Shown here piece by piece: positions 38,691-48,271 of a stretch of 64,000 nt of DNA. This DNA comes from Streptomyces sp. TG1A-8 (lineage in GTDB: Bacteria > Actinomycetota > Actinomycetes > Streptomycetales > Streptomycetaceae). The notes beneath the pieces were generated by a model. That model saw only the letters and a program-made list of their open reading frames with translations, was not told the origin of the DNA and searched no databases. How positions within the stretch are numbered: the stretch's first letter is position 1; every line of letters begins with the position of its first letter. The position numbers and the translations under genes are program-made. Location of the stretch: NCBI RefSeq assembly GCF_030499535.1, contig NZ_JASTLB010000001.1:744001-808000 (forward strand), written 5' to 3'.

Positions 38691-39467
38691 ATGATCCGTT
38701 CCAGGCTCCTCGCGGCCGTCACCACCGCGGCCTTCGCGCTCGGCCTCACCGCCCTCGGCGGCGGCAGCGCCGACGCGGCCGACCCGCACGTCGCGCCCGG
38801 CGGCAACTTCGACCTGTCCGTCTGGCAGCTCCAGGAGCCGGTGGGCTCACCCGGCTCCCCGACCACCGTCCCCTCCTCCCGGCTCCAGGGCGCGGACGGC
38901 TACCAGGACGCGTACTTCCACACCGACACCCGCGACGGCGCGATGACCTTCTGGGCACCGGAGAAGGGCGTGACCACGCCCAACTCGAACTACGCGCGCT
39001 CCGAACTGCGCGAGATGAACCGCGACGGCAGCGCCGCCGACTGGCCGCTGAGCGGTTCCCACCGGATGAGCGCGACCCTGCGTGTGGTCTCCGTGACGAA
39101 GAACGTCTGCGTCGGGCAGATCCACCTGGGCTCGGGCGGCTCCTCGACCAAGCCGCTGCTGGAGCTGTACTACCACTCGGACGGCGACATCGTCCTCGGC
39201 ACCGAGAACTCGCCGGCCGGGGGCCAGACCGCGCACACCGTGGGCCACGTCCCCGTCGGCAAGACCTGGACCTACACCATCGCCGTCTCGGGCGGGAACA
39301 CCGTCGGCCTGACCGTCAACGGCACCACCACCCACTACGCCGTCCCGTCCTCGTTCCAGCCGTACAAGCAGTACTTCAAGGCGGGCTCCTACAACCAGTC
39401 CTCCTCCGACAGCACCACCCAGGGCGCCCGGGTCGCGTTCTACGGGCTGACCGTGAAGCACGGCTGA
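38691..39467 (+). CDS. secreted alginate lyase, polysaccharide lyase family 7
   Basis: The 258-residue enzyme has a signal peptide cleaved about residue 30 (GGGSADAADP). A single PL7 jelly-roll follows with all three signatures: SNYARSELREM (Arg/Glu of the -1 site), VGQIHLG (Gln and catalytic His) and YFKAGSYNQ (catalytic Tyr, Lys). It cleaves alginate by beta-elimination outside the cell; the I in QIH suggests preference for poly-guluronate or mixed blocks, by family rule. GAAGGGA precedes ATG 38691. It lies behind the chitinase but has its own promoter and operator. Confidence 0.94.
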   Translation: MIRSRLLAAVTTAAFALGLTALGGGSADAADPHVAPGGNFDLSVWQLQEPVGSPGSPTTVPSSRLQGADGYQDAYFHTDTRDGAMTFWAPEKGVTTPNSNYARSELREMNRDGSAADWPLSGSHRMSATLRVVSVTKNVCVGQIHLGSGGSSTKPLLELYYHSDGDIVLGTENSPAGGQTAHTVGHVPVGKTWTYTIAVSGGNTVGLTVNGTTTHYAVPSSFQPYKQYFKAGSYNQSSSDSTTQGARVAFYGLTVKHG

Positions 39468-39561
39468 CACGCGGTCCGACCTGCGCGACTGGTGCAACCG
39501 GCCGAACGGCCGTAGCGTCGGTGTGCACCGGTCGGACACGGCACGACGAGTGGGAGCGGCC

Positions 39562-40023
39562 ATGCGCGGATCACTGGTGGGAACGGCGGTCACCCTCGCG
39601 GCGGGGACCATGCTCACCGCGGCCATGACCACGGCCTCGGCCAGTCCGCCGGAGACGGCGGCCCAAGCCGCTCCCGCGCAGCTCACGCAGCCCGTGCTGG
39701 TCGACTGCCTGTGGCACCGCGACGTCCGCCCGGCCGACTTCGTCCTGGCCTGCGGCGACGGCAACAGCCGCCTCACCGGACTGCGCTGGACGAGGTGGAG
39801 CCCGCAGGCGGCGGACGCCGAGGGCGTCAACGTGGTCAACGACTGCAAGCCGTACTGCGCGGCGGGCACCTTCCGCTCGTACCGGGTGACCGTGCGGCTG
39901 GACCGGCCCGAGCCGTGGAAGAAGCACCCCGGCACCCAGCACTACACCCGGATGAGCCTGACCTACACCGGCGCCCGGCCGGAGGGCTTCCAGCAGGTCA
40001 TGACCTACCCGTTGTGGGACTGA
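39562..40023 (+). CDS. small secreted protein of unknown function
   Basis: The 153-residue product has a signal peptide (SLVGTAVTLAAGTMLTAAM, cut near ASA-SP). The mature part of about 120 residues carries four Cys (VDCLW, LACGD, NDCKPYC), suggesting two disulfides, plus an RLTGLRWTRWSP segment. Similar short secreted proteins occur in many Streptomyces without function. GGGAG lies 8 bases before ATG 39562. A possible promoter (TTGCACC-like/TAGCGT at about 39512) precedes it. Confidence 0.75.
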   Translation: MRGSLVGTAVTLAAGTMLTAAMTTASASPPETAAQAAPAQLTQPVLVDCLWHRDVRPADFVLACGDGNSRLTGLRWTRWSPQAADAEGVNVVNDCKPYCAAGTFRSYRVTVRLDRPEPWKKHPGTQHYTRMSLTYTGARPEGFQQVMTYPLWD

Positions 40024-40046
40024 CCGCCCGCCCGGCGGGTCCGCCG

Positions 40047-40096
40047 GGACGCCGCTCGCCGCGACCGGTCCTCCCGGGTCGCGGCAAGCGGCGTCC
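40047..40096. terminator. bidirectional terminator between convergent genes
   Basis: GGACGCCGCT-C-GCCGCGACC pairs with GGTCGCGGC-A-AGCGGCGTCC (19 pairs, one mismatch, 10-base loop) between the small secreted protein and pyruvate carboxylase stops. Confidence 0.75.
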
Positions 40097-40115
40097 TGGC
40101 GGGTGACCCGGCCGG

Positions 40116-43100
40116 TCAGGCGATCTCGACCAGCAGGTCGCCGCCCTCCACCTGCTGGATCCGGTTGATGGCGAGCCGGGAGACGCGTCCCGCCCTCGGC
40201 GCGGTGATCGTGGCCTCCATCTTCATCGCCTCGATGGTCGCCACCGTGGCCCCCGCCGCCACCTCGTCGCCCTCGGCCACCGAAAGCGTCACGACCCCGG
40301 CGAACGGCGCCGCCACGTGACGGGGATCGGCCCGGTCGGCCTTCTGCGTCGCCGGCACGTCCGAGGCCGCCGCCCGGTCGCGCACCCGGATGGGCCGCAG
40401 CTGTCCGTTGAGCGAGGACATCACGGTGCGCATACCGCGCTCGTCGGCCTCGCCGACCGCCTGCAGCTCGATGAGCAGCCGCACCCCCGGCTCCAGGTCG
40501 ACGGCGTACTCCTGGCCCGGGCGCAGGCCGTAGAAGAAGGCCTTGCTGTCCAGGACGCTGGTGTCGCCGTAGGACTGCCGGTGCGTGTCGAACTCACGGG
40601 TCGGACCGGGGAACAGCAGCCGGTTCAGGGTCGCCCGGCGATCCCCGGCCAGTCCGTCGCGGTCCTCGGCGGACAGCCCGGGGACCGGCCTGGGCGCGCC
40701 GCGGCCCTGGAGGGCCTTGGTCCGGAACGGCTCGGGCCAGCCGCCGGGCGGGGTGCCCAGCTCGCCGCGCAGGAAGCCGATGACCGAGTCCGGGATGTCG
40801 AACCTGTCGGGGGTCGCCTCGAAGTCCTCCGGGCAGACCCCGGCGCCGACCAGGTGCAGGGCCAGGTCGCCGACCACCTTGGACGAGGGGGTGACCTTGA
40901 CCAGGCGGCCCAGGATGCGGTCGGCGGCCGCGTACATCGCCTCGATGTCCTCGAAGCGGTCGCCGAGGCCGAGGGCGACGGCCTGGGTGCGCAGGTTGGA
41001 CAGCTGCCCGCCGGGGATCTCGTGGTGGTAGACGCGGCCGGTCGGGGAGGCCAGGCCCGCCTCGAACGGGGCGTAGATCCGCCGGACGCCCTCCCAGTAC
41101 GGCTCCAGGTCGCCGACGGCCTGCAGGTCGAGGCCGGTGGGCCGGTCGGAGTGGTCGGTGGCGGCGACGAGCGCCGACAGCGAGGGCTGCGAGGTCGTAC
41201 CGGCCATGGAGGCCACCGCGCCGTCCACCGCGTCGGCGCCCGCCTGGATCGCGGCGAGATAGGTGGCGAGCTGGCCGCCCGCGGTGTCGTGGGTGTGCAG
41301 GTGCACCGGCAGGCCGAACTCGCGGCGCAGCGCGGAGACGAGCCTGGCGGCGGCCGGGGCGCGCAGCAGTCCGGCCATGTCCTTGACTGCGAGGACGTGG
41401 GCGCCGGCCTCGACGATCCGCTCGGCCAGGCGCAGGTAGTAGTCGAGGGTGTAGAGGCGCTCGGCGGGGTCGCTGAGGTCGGCGGTGTAGCAGAGGGCGA
41501 CCTCGGCGACCGCCGTACCGGTCTCGCGCACGGCGTCGATGGCGGGCCGCATCTGGCCGACGTCGTTGAGCGCGTCGAAGATGCGGAAGACGTCGATGCC
41601 GGTGGCCGCCGCCTCCTGGACGAAGGCGTCGGTCACCTCGGTCGGGTACGGGGTGTAGCCGACGGTGTTGCGGCCGCGCAGCAGCATCTGCAGGCAGATG
41701 TTGGGCACGGCCTCGCGCAGGGCGGCCAGCCGCTCCCACGGGTCCTCGGCGAGGAAGCGCAGGGCCACGTCGTACGTCGCCCCGCCCCAGCACTCCAGCG
41801 ACAGCAGCTGCGGCAGGGTGCAGGCGACCACGGGGGCGACGGCGAGGAGGTCCTTGGTGCGCACGCGGGTGGCGAGCAGCGACTGGTGGGCGTCGCGGAA
41901 GGTGGTGTCGGTGACGCCGATGGTCGACGATTCGCGCAGGTGGCGGGCGAAACCCTCGGGGCCGAGGTCGACCAGTCGCTGCCGGGAGCCGGCCGGTGGC
42001 TCGCCGGCCGGGAGCGGCGGCAGCTTGGTGACCGGGTCGAGCAGGCGGGGACGCTCGCCGTGCGGCTTGTTGACGGTGACGTCGGCGAGGTAGGTGAGCA
42101 GCTTGGTGCCGCGGTCGGCGGAGTGCCGGGCGGTGAGCAGGTGCGGACGCTGCTCGATGAACGACGTGGTGACCCGGCCCGCCCGGAAGTCGGGGTCGTC
42201 CAGGACGGCCTGCAGGAACGGGATGTTGGTGGCCACGCCCCGGATGCGGAACTCGGCCACCGCCCGCCGGGCCCGGCCGACCGCCGCCGTGAAGTCCCGT
42301 CCCCGGCAGGTCAGCTTGACCAGCATCGAGTCGAAGTGGGCGCTGATCTCCGTGCCCGCGTGGGTGGTGCCGCCGTCCAGGCGGATGCCGGAGCCGCCCG
42401 GTGAGCGGTAGGCGCTGATCCGGCCGGTGTCGGGGCGGAAGCCGTTGGCGGGGTCCTCGGTGGTGATGCGGCACTGGAGGGCGGCGCCGCGCAGGGTGAC
42501 CGTGTCCTGGGACAGGCCGAGGTCGGCGAGGGTCTCGCCGGCGGCGATGCGCAGCTGGGCCTGGACCAGGTCGACGTCGGTGACCTCCTCGGTCACCGTG
42601 TGCTCTACCTGGATGCGCGGGTTCATCTCGATGAAGACGTGGTTGCCGTCGGGGTCGAGGAGGAACTCCACCGTGCCGGCGTTGCGGTAGCCGATCTCGC
42701 GGGCGAAGCGCACGGCGTCGCCGCAGATCCGCTCCCGCAGCCCCGGGTCGAGGTTGGGTGCGGGCGCCAGCTCGATGACCTTCTGGTGACGGCGCTGCAG
42801 CGAGCAGTCGCGCTCGAAGAGGTGGATGACGCCGCCCTCGCCGTCGGCGAGGATCTGCACCTCGATGTGGCGCGGGTCCACGACGGCCTTCTCCAGGAAG
42901 ACGGTCGGGTCGCCGAAGGCGGACGCGGCCTCGCGGGAGGCGGCCTCGATGGACTCGCGCAGCTGCGCGGGGTCCGCCACGCGGCGCATGCCGCGCCCGC
43001 CACCGCCGGCGACGGCCTTGACGAAGACCGGGAAGCCGATGTCCTCGGCGGCGCGGACCAGCTCGTCCACGTCGTTGGAGGGGGCCGAGGAGCCCAGCAC

Positions 43101-43493
43101 GGGTACCCCGGCCGCCCGGGCGGCGGCGACCGCGCGGGCCTTGTTGCCGGTCAGCTCCAGGGTCCGTGCGTCCGGCCCGACGAAGGTGATGCCCGCCTGC
43201 TCGCAGGCACGGGCCAGTTCGGGGTTCTCGGACAGGAATCCGTAGCCCGGGTAGACCGCGTCCGCTCCGGCCCGGCGGGCGGCGCCCACGATCTCCTCGA
43301 CCGAGAGGTAGGCCCGCACCGGGTGTCCCGGACGGCCGATCTCGTAGGCCTCGTCGGCCTTCAGCCGGTGCAGCGAGTTGCGGTCCTCGTGCGGGAACAC
43401 GGCGACCGTGCGCGCGCCGAGTTCGTAGCCCGCCCGGAACGCGCGGATCGCGATCTCTCCACGGTTGGCGACCAGCACCTTGCGGAACATCAT
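40116..43493 (-). CDS. pyc: pyruvate carboxylase
   Basis: The 1125-residue single-chain enzyme has the full order of domains. The biotin carboxylase half (about 1-460) shows MFRKVLVANRGEIAIRAFRA, the ATP-grasp loop KAVAGGGGRGMR and EMNPRIQVEHTVTEE. The carboxyltransferase domain (about 530-830) starts GVTDTTFRDAHQSLLATR, has the metal residues, and continues to HLHTHDTAGGQLATY. An allosteric/PC domain follows, and the biotinyl domain at the C-terminus has EAMKMEA. It makes oxaloacetate from pyruvate, bicarbonate and ATP, replenishing the TCA cycle. GAAGGGAATTC precedes ATG 43493. The gene is monocistronic. Confidence 0.97.
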   Translation of the reverse strand: MMFRKVLVANRGEIAIRAFRAGYELGARTVAVFPHEDRNSLHRLKADEAYEIGRPGHPVRAYLSVEEIVGAARRAGADAVYPGYGFLSENPELARACEQAGITFVGPDARTLELTGNKARAVAAARAAGVPVLGSSAPSNDVDELVRAAEDIGFPVFVKAVAGGGGRGMRRVADPAQLRESIEAASREAASAFGDPTVFLEKAVVDPRHIEVQILADGEGGVIHLFERDCSLQRRHQKVIELAPAPNLDPGLRERICGDAVRFAREIGYRNAGTVEFLLDPDGNHVFIEMNPRIQVEHTVTEEVTDVDLVQAQLRIAAGETLADLGLSQDTVTLRGAALQCRITTEDPANGFRPDTGRISAYRSPGGSGIRLDGGTTHAGTEISAHFDSMLVKLTCRGRDFTAAVGRARRAVAEFRIRGVATNIPFLQAVLDDPDFRAGRVTTSFIEQRPHLLTARHSADRGTKLLTYLADVTVNKPHGERPRLLDPVTKLPPLPAGEPPAGSRQRLVDLGPEGFARHLRESSTIGVTDTTFRDAHQSLLATRVRTKDLLAVAPVVACTLPQLLSLECWGGATYDVALRFLAEDPWERLAALREAVPNICLQMLLRGRNTVGYTPYPTEVTDAFVQEAAATGIDVFRIFDALNDVGQMRPAIDAVRETGTAVAEVALCYTADLSDPAERLYTLDYYLRLAERIVEAGAHVLAVKDMAGLLRAPAAARLVSALRREFGLPVHLHTHDTAGGQLATYLAAIQAGADAVDGAVASMAGTTSQPSLSALVAATDHSDRPTGLDLQAVGDLEPYWEGVRRIYAPFEAGLASPTGRVYHHEIPGGQLSNLRTQAVALGLGDRFEDIEAMYAAADRILGRLVKVTPSSKVVGDLALHLVGAGVCPEDFEATPDRFDIPDSVIGFLRGELGTPPGGWPEPFRTKALQGRGAPRPVPGLSAEDRDGLAGDRRATLNRLLFPGPTREFDTHRQSYGDTSVLDSKAFFYGLRPGQEYAVDLEPGVRLLIELQAVGEADERGMRTVMSSLNGQLRPIRVRDRAAASDVPATQKADRADPRHVAAPFAGVVTLSVAEGDEVAAGATVATIEAMKMEATITAPRAGRVSRLAINRIQQVEGGDLLVEIA

Positions 43494-43951
43494 GAATTCC
43501 CTTCAGCTGCCTGTCGGCGACGACCACCATGGTCTCAGCCACGCCCTGCCGTACCTCGCGGCAACATTAGGTGCTGCCCGTACGTGTCGAAGTGCGAAAA
43601 CCATCACATCGACGTGGTGCGGACGCGCCGGGAGCGGGGATCCCGCGCCCGGCGCGTCCGGCCCCGGGACCCGGCGGTGCGGCGGCCACCGCCCGCCGGG
43701 CGCGGTCGTCCGGGCGCCGGCACGGCCGCCGGGGTCCGGGCCGCTCGTGCCGGCGGGACGGGACCCGGTGTTCCCCGCTCGGAGTCAATGCGCGTACATG
43801 ACCGACGAATTTGTGGAATGCCGTCGGAATCTTTCGAATCCGAACAGCAACTCTCGTATAGTGACCGCCGGTTCGCCCCCTCCCGGAGCGACTGCGCTGT
43901 ACCCGACCGCCCCTGTTCGTCCCCTTCTGCCGCGAGGACCAGACCGGACCG
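43494..43951. other. intergenic region with pyc and conservon promoters
   Basis: This is the divergent region between pyc and the conservon. A lower-GC stretch at 43790-43870 ends with the -10-like TATAGT at 43856-43861 (TTCGAA or CGAATC about 17-18 bases before), placing conservon transcription start near 43868. No gene is seen. Confidence 0.5.
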
Positions 43952-45696
43952 ATGACCGCGCCCACGCCTCCCGGCGACCGTCCCCCCTCCGCACCCTCGT
44001 CGTCACCCTCGTCGTCACCGGCGCCCTGTCGGCACTCGCGGTCGGCGCGGCCGTGGCCGCCGCACCGGACGCCGTGCGCACGCCCCTCGCCCAGGGCGCG
44101 GGCGCCGCCGCGGTCGCGTTCTGCGCGGCCGTGACCACGGCCGTGTACGCGCTGCGCAGCGCCCGCGGCACCCGGCGCAGGCTGCGGAGCGCGGTCCAGG
44201 AGGTCGCCCGGCTGCGGCAGGAGCAGGCCGGGGCGGCCGAGGAGGCACGCCGGGAGCGGCAGCGGCTCGTCGACGAACTGGCGCGGCAGCGCGAGGGGTT
44301 CACCGAGTCGCTGGCGGCCGGGCGCGCCCGGCTGGAGGAGGAGGCCGGGCGGGAGGGGGACCGGCTGCGCCGGGAGAACGCCCGCCTGGCCCGGGAGGCG
44401 GAGCGGGCCCGGCGGGAGCGTGCCGCGGCGATCTCGGCGACCTCCGGCGTCGCCGGGCGGATGCAGGCCCTCGCCACCGCGACCCTCGCCGACCTGCGTG
44501 CGATGGAGGAACGGCACTCCGACGAGGACGTGCTCGCCGACCTCCTGCACCTGGACCACCGTACGGCCCAGGCCGGACGGCTCGCCGACTCCATCGCCGT
44601 GCTGACCGGGGCCCGCTCGGGACGCCGGTGGGCGCGGCCGATCGGGATGGAGTCCATCCTGCGCGGCGCGATGGGCCGGATCGCGGGGTACCGGCGGGTG
44701 CGCGTCCATTCGGTCAGCGAGGTCGCGGTCGCCGGGCACGCGGCCGAGGGCGTGATGCACGCGCTCGCCGAACTCCTCGACAACGCCGCGAACTTCTCGC
44801 CCCCGACCGCCGAGGTCCACGTCTACGTGGAGGAGGTGCCGGCCGGTGTCATCGTGTCCGTGGAGGACAGCGGTCTGGTGATGGGGGACGTCCAGCTGCG
44901 CCGCGCCGAGCGGGCGGTCTCCGGCGACGCCTCCGAGCTGGGCGGTCTGACCGGTACCCGGCTGGGCCTCACCGTGGTCGGCCGGCTGGCCCGCAAGTAC
45001 GGCCTGAAGGTGTCCTTCCGGCCGTCCGCGCGCGGAGGCACCGGTGTGCTGATGCTCGTCCCGCAGGAGATCCTCACCGGCCCGGCCGCGCCCGGACCGG
45101 CGGCCGTGACCGTCCCTCCCGGCGCCGGGAAGCGGGCCGAACCGTCCGCCGTCCCCGGAGCGGCGGACACCGCCCCGGCCTCCCGGGCCCCTCGGCCCGC
45201 CACCGGCGCGGAGGACGCGGAGGACGCGGGACTGCCCCGGCGCCGCCGGGGCCGTACCCTCGCCGAGGCCGAACGCTCCCGGTCGGCCTCCCGGACCGAC
45301 GCCCCGCGGCCCGCGCCCGGCACCGACGACGCGAAGGCCCGGGCGGCCCGTTTCGGCAGCTTCCGCCAGGCCGTCCGCCCCCCGGCGCCGGAGATCCGGC
45401 AGCCCGCGCCCGGCTCCGCGTCCGCGCCCGGCCCGGCCTCCGCCACGGACAGCGCCCCTCGCCACGCCCACGCCGCCGGCACCGCCCCGCAGGACCGCCC
45501 GGCCACCGCACCGCAGGCCGCGACGCGGGACGGCCACCGCCCCGGCGCCCCGCACGACGCGGCACCGGAACACCGCACGCCCGACTCACCCCACGCCGCC
45601 CGCACCCCCTCCGACGGGGCCGGGCACACCTCCCCCGCACCCCCGTCCTCATCATCCCGCCCGCACGCGTTCCCGGAAGGCGACACCACTTCATGA
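43952..45696 (+). CDS. cvnA: conservon sensor-kinase-like protein CvnA (apparent frameshift near the start)
   Basis: Most of the protein lies in one frame: two membrane segments (LRTLVVTLVVTGALSALAVGA and AVAFCAAVTTAVYAL), then a long coiled coil rich in Arg/Glu, then a GHKL ATPase (ELLDNAANFSPP N-box, VEDSGLVMGD, GTRLGLTVVGRLA), then a Pro/Ala-rich tail. The likely ATG 43952 (MTAPTPPGDRPP) is in another frame. One extra C in the run 43982-43987 would join them as GDRPPLRTLVV. No start codon in the main frame follows the promoter before the membrane segment. CvnA proteins act with CvnB-D as a G-protein-coupled-like membrane complex. Either a true mutation or a read error is possible. Confidence 0.8.
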
Positions 45697-46100
45697 CCGG
45701 CAGGACCACCGCCGACGACACGCTCACCTGGCTCCTGGAGGGCCTGCTGGAAAGGACCCCCGGGGCCCGGCACGCGCTCGTGCTGTCCCGGGACGGACTC
45801 AAACTGTGCCGTTCCCCGGAGCTGACCGTCGACCAGGCCGACCAGCTCGCCGCGATCGCCGCCGGCATCCAGTCGCTGTCGCACGGCGCGTCCGTCGAGT
45901 TCGGCGACGGCAGTGGCGGCGTACGCTCGGCCATGACCGAGTTCTACGGGGGCGTGCTGTTCATCGTCGAGGCCGGCGAGGGCGCCCACCTGGCGGTCGT
46001 CACCGCCGAGGACGCGGACCCCGGGGTCGTCGGGCACCACATGAGCGAACTGGTGGAACAGCTCGGCGAGCACCTGACCGCACCGCCCCGGACGTCATGA
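45693..46100 (+). CDS. cvnB: roadblock/LC7-domain protein CvnB
   Basis: The 135-residue protein is a single roadblock/LC7 domain: LLEGLLERTPGARHALVLSRDGLKL, then QADQLAAIAAGIQSLSHGA and GVLFIVEAGEGAHLAVV. In conservons it binds the CvnD GTPase and acts like a GTPase-regulating subunit. Its ATG overlaps the cvnA stop as ATGA. Confidence 0.93.
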   Translation: MTGRTTADDTLTWLLEGLLERTPGARHALVLSRDGLKLCRSPELTVDQADQLAAIAAGIQSLSHGASVEFGDGSGGVRSAMTEFYGGVLFIVEAGEGAHLAVVTAEDADPGVVGHHMSELVEQLGEHLTAPPRTS

Positions 46101-46444
46101 GCCGTCCGGGCAGGGACGACGCGCCCGACCGCCTCTACACGATCACCCAGGGACGCAGCCGGACCGGCCCCGACAACCCCTTCGACCTCGTCACACTGGT
46201 CGTCGCCGAGTCGGAGCCGGTGGCCGGCATGCAGTCGGAGCACACGGCGATCCTCAGGACGGCCGAGTTCCCCACTTCCGTGGCCGAGATCGCCGCCGAA
46301 CTGCGGCTGCCCGTGAGCATCGCCAAGGTGCTGCTGTGCGACCTGCTCGCGGCGGGCCGGATCAGCGCCCGTCATCCGCACCGGCCGGCCATCACCGACC
46401 CCGACATCCTGGAGCAGGTGCTCGTTGGACTCCGCAACCTCTGA
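46097..46444 (+). CDS. cvnC: DUF742 protein CvnC
   Basis: The 115-residue protein has the DUF742 pattern: DRLYTITQGRSR, FDLVTLVVA, EHTAILRTAEFPTSVAEIAAELRLPVSIAKVLLCDLLAAGRI, the last part a winged-helix. It is always third in conservons, and its ATG overlaps cvnB as ATGA. Confidence 0.93.
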   Translation: MSRPGRDDAPDRLYTITQGRSRTGPDNPFDLVTLVVAESEPVAGMQSEHTAILRTAEFPTSVAEIAAELRLPVSIAKVLLCDLLAAGRISARHPHRPAITDPDILEQVLVGLRNL

Positions 46445-47051
46445 GGCGCGCGCCCCGCTGAGTGCCTCCGCCGCCAACGGTCTGAAGATCGTCGTCGTGG
46501 GCGGCTTCGGCGTCGGCAAGACCACCCTGGTCCGCTCGGTCAGTGAGATCCGCCCTCTCAGCACCGAGGAGACGATGACCCGGGCCGGCGAGACGGTGGA
46601 CGACACCGGCCGGGTGCGCGGCAAGGCCACCACCACCGTGGCCTTCGACTTCGGCCGGATCACACTGGACGCGCGCAATGTGCTCTACCTGTTCGGCGCA
46701 CCCGGCCAGGAGCGGTTCTGGTTCCTGTGGGACCGGCTGTTCTCCGGCACGCTCGGCGCCGTCGTGCTCCTCGACACCCGGCGGATCGACGACTCCTGGT
46801 ACGCCATCGACCGGCTGGAGCAGCACGGCACGCCGTTCATCGTGGCCTGCAACGACTTCGGCGGCCCGGTGCGCGCCTCGGAGAAGGTCCGCACGGCCCT
46901 GGACCTGGATCCGCAGGTGCCGCTGGTCGACTGCGACGCCCGCTCCCGCCGGTCCGCCAAGGAGGTCCTGATCACATTGGTGCAGCACGTGAAGAACCGG
47001 TACGCCGGCCCGGCGGTACCGGCCGGCCCGCCCCGACAGGAGTTGGTGTGA
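46425..47051 (+). CDS. cvnD: small GTPase CvnD
   Basis: The 208-residue Ras-like GTPase has the P-loop GGFGVGKTT (about residue 26), switch II LFGAPGQERFWF, where the Asp of DxxG is replaced as in other CvnD proteins, and CNDFGGP in place of NKxD. It starts at TTG 46425 inside cvnC. Conservon GTPases relay signals at the membrane and influence development and antibiotic production in S. coelicolor. Confidence 0.93.
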   Translation: MDSATSEARAPLSASAANGLKIVVVGGFGVGKTTLVRSVSEIRPLSTEETMTRAGETVDDTGRVRGKATTTVAFDFGRITLDARNVLYLFGAPGQERFWFLWDRLFSGTLGAVVLLDTRRIDDSWYAIDRLEQHGTPFIVACNDFGGPVRASEKVRTALDLDPQVPLVDCDARSRRSAKEVLITLVQHVKNRYAGPAVPAGPPRQELV

Positions 47052-48271
47052 TGTCCGACGCCGTCCCGCTCGGCGGGTCCCGGTTCCGGACCGGACCCGA
47101 CCGCCTGTACCGGGAGATGCGGCGCGACCACGGTGCCGTGGTGCCGGTACTGCTCGACGGGGACCTCCCGGCCTGGCTGGTCCTGGGTTACCGGGAACTG
47201 CACCAGGTGACCGGCGACCCGGTGCTGTTCAGCCGCGACTCCGAGCTGTGGAACCAGTGGGAGAACGTTCCGGAGGGCTGGCCGCTGCTGCCGATGATCG
47301 GCCGCCGGCAGCCGTCGATCCTCTACACCGTCGGCGAGCGGCACCGGCAGCGCGCGGCGATGGTCAGCGACGCGCTGGAGGCGGTGGACCCCGTCGAACT
47401 GCGGGGCCACGCCGAGCGGTTCGCGGACGAGCTGATCGACGCGGTGTGCTCCGAGGGCGAGGCCGACCTGATCGCGCAGTACGCGATGCTGCTGCCGGTA
47501 CGGGTGCTGGCCCGCCTCTACGGCTTCCCGGACGAGGACGGCCCGGGTCTGGTCACCGCCCTGAACGACATGATCGACGGCCGGGAGCGCGCCCTTGCCG
47601 GACAGGCCCACCTGGGCCTGTCCATGGGGCAGTTGCTCGCCGCCCGGAAGAAGGAGCCGGCCGACGACGTGGCCTCGCGGATGCTCGCCGACGGCAGCGG
47701 GTTCACCGACGAGGAGATCGCGCAGGACCTGATGGTGATGATGGCGGCCGGGCACCAGCCGACCGCCGACTGGATCGGCAACTCGCTGCGGCTGATGCTC
47801 ACCGACGACCGGTTCGCCGCCTCCCTGTTCGGCGGCCGCAACAGCGTCGCCGAGGCGATGAACGAGGTGCTGTGGGAGGACACGCCCACCCAGAACGTGG
47901 CGGGCCGCTGGGCCGCCCGCGACACCCGCCTCGGCGGCCGTCGCATCCGGGCCGGTGATCTGCTGCTGCTCGGCCTGCAGGGCGCCAACTCCGACCCCCA
48001 GGTGCGCACCGACGCCTCCGCGCTGACCGGCGGCAACAACGCGCACTTCTCCTTCGGCCACGGCGAGCACCGCTGTCCCTTCCCCGCACAGGAGATCGCC
48101 GAGGTGATCGCGCGCACCGGCATCGAGGTCGTCCTGGACCGGCTGCCGGACATCGACCTGGCGGTGCCCGCCGGATCCCTCACGCGTCGGCCCTCGCCCT
48201 GGCTGCACGGCCTGACCGAGCTGCCCGTGCGGTTCACCCCGTCCCCTGCTCCGGGAGGCGCGCCACGATGA
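47051..48271 (+). CDS. cvnE: cytochrome P450 CvnE, CYP157-like, with EVLW instead of ExxR
   Basis: The 406-residue P450 has the haem loop FSFGHGEHRCPFPAQE and I-helix MVMMAAGHQPTADWIGNSL, in which the acid/Thr pair is replaced. The K-helix reads AMNEVLWEDTP, so the otherwise near-universal E-x-x-R is E-x-x-W. CYP157 enzymes are the known natural violators of this motif and always sit in conservons before CYP154, which fits here. Substrate is unknown. ATG 47051 overlaps the cvnD stop by one base. Confidence 0.92.
   Translation: MSDAVPLGGSRFRTGPDRLYREMRRDHGAVVPVLLDGDLPAWLVLGYRELHQVTGDPVLFSRDSELWNQWENVPEGWPLLPMIGRRQPSILYTVGERHRQRAAMVSDALEAVDPVELRGHAERFADELIDAVCSEGEADLIAQYAMLLPVRVLARLYGFPDEDGPGLVTALNDMIDGRERALAGQAHLGLSMGQLLAARKKEPADDVASRMLADGSGFTDEEIAQDLMVMMAAGHQPTADWIGNSLRLMLTDDRFAASLFGGRNSVAEAMNEVLWEDTPTQNVAGRWAARDTRLGGRRIRAGDLLLLGLQGANSDPQVRTDASALTGGNNAHFSFGHGEHRCPFPAQEIAEVIARTGIEVVLDRLPDIDLAVPAGSLTRRPSPWLHGLTELPVRFTPSPAPGGAPR

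Noticed and set aside
43798..43951. N-terminal extension of CvnA from ATG 43798
   Set aside because: The codons are atypical and the stretch contains the apparent promoter -10 at 43856, so it is probably untranscribed.
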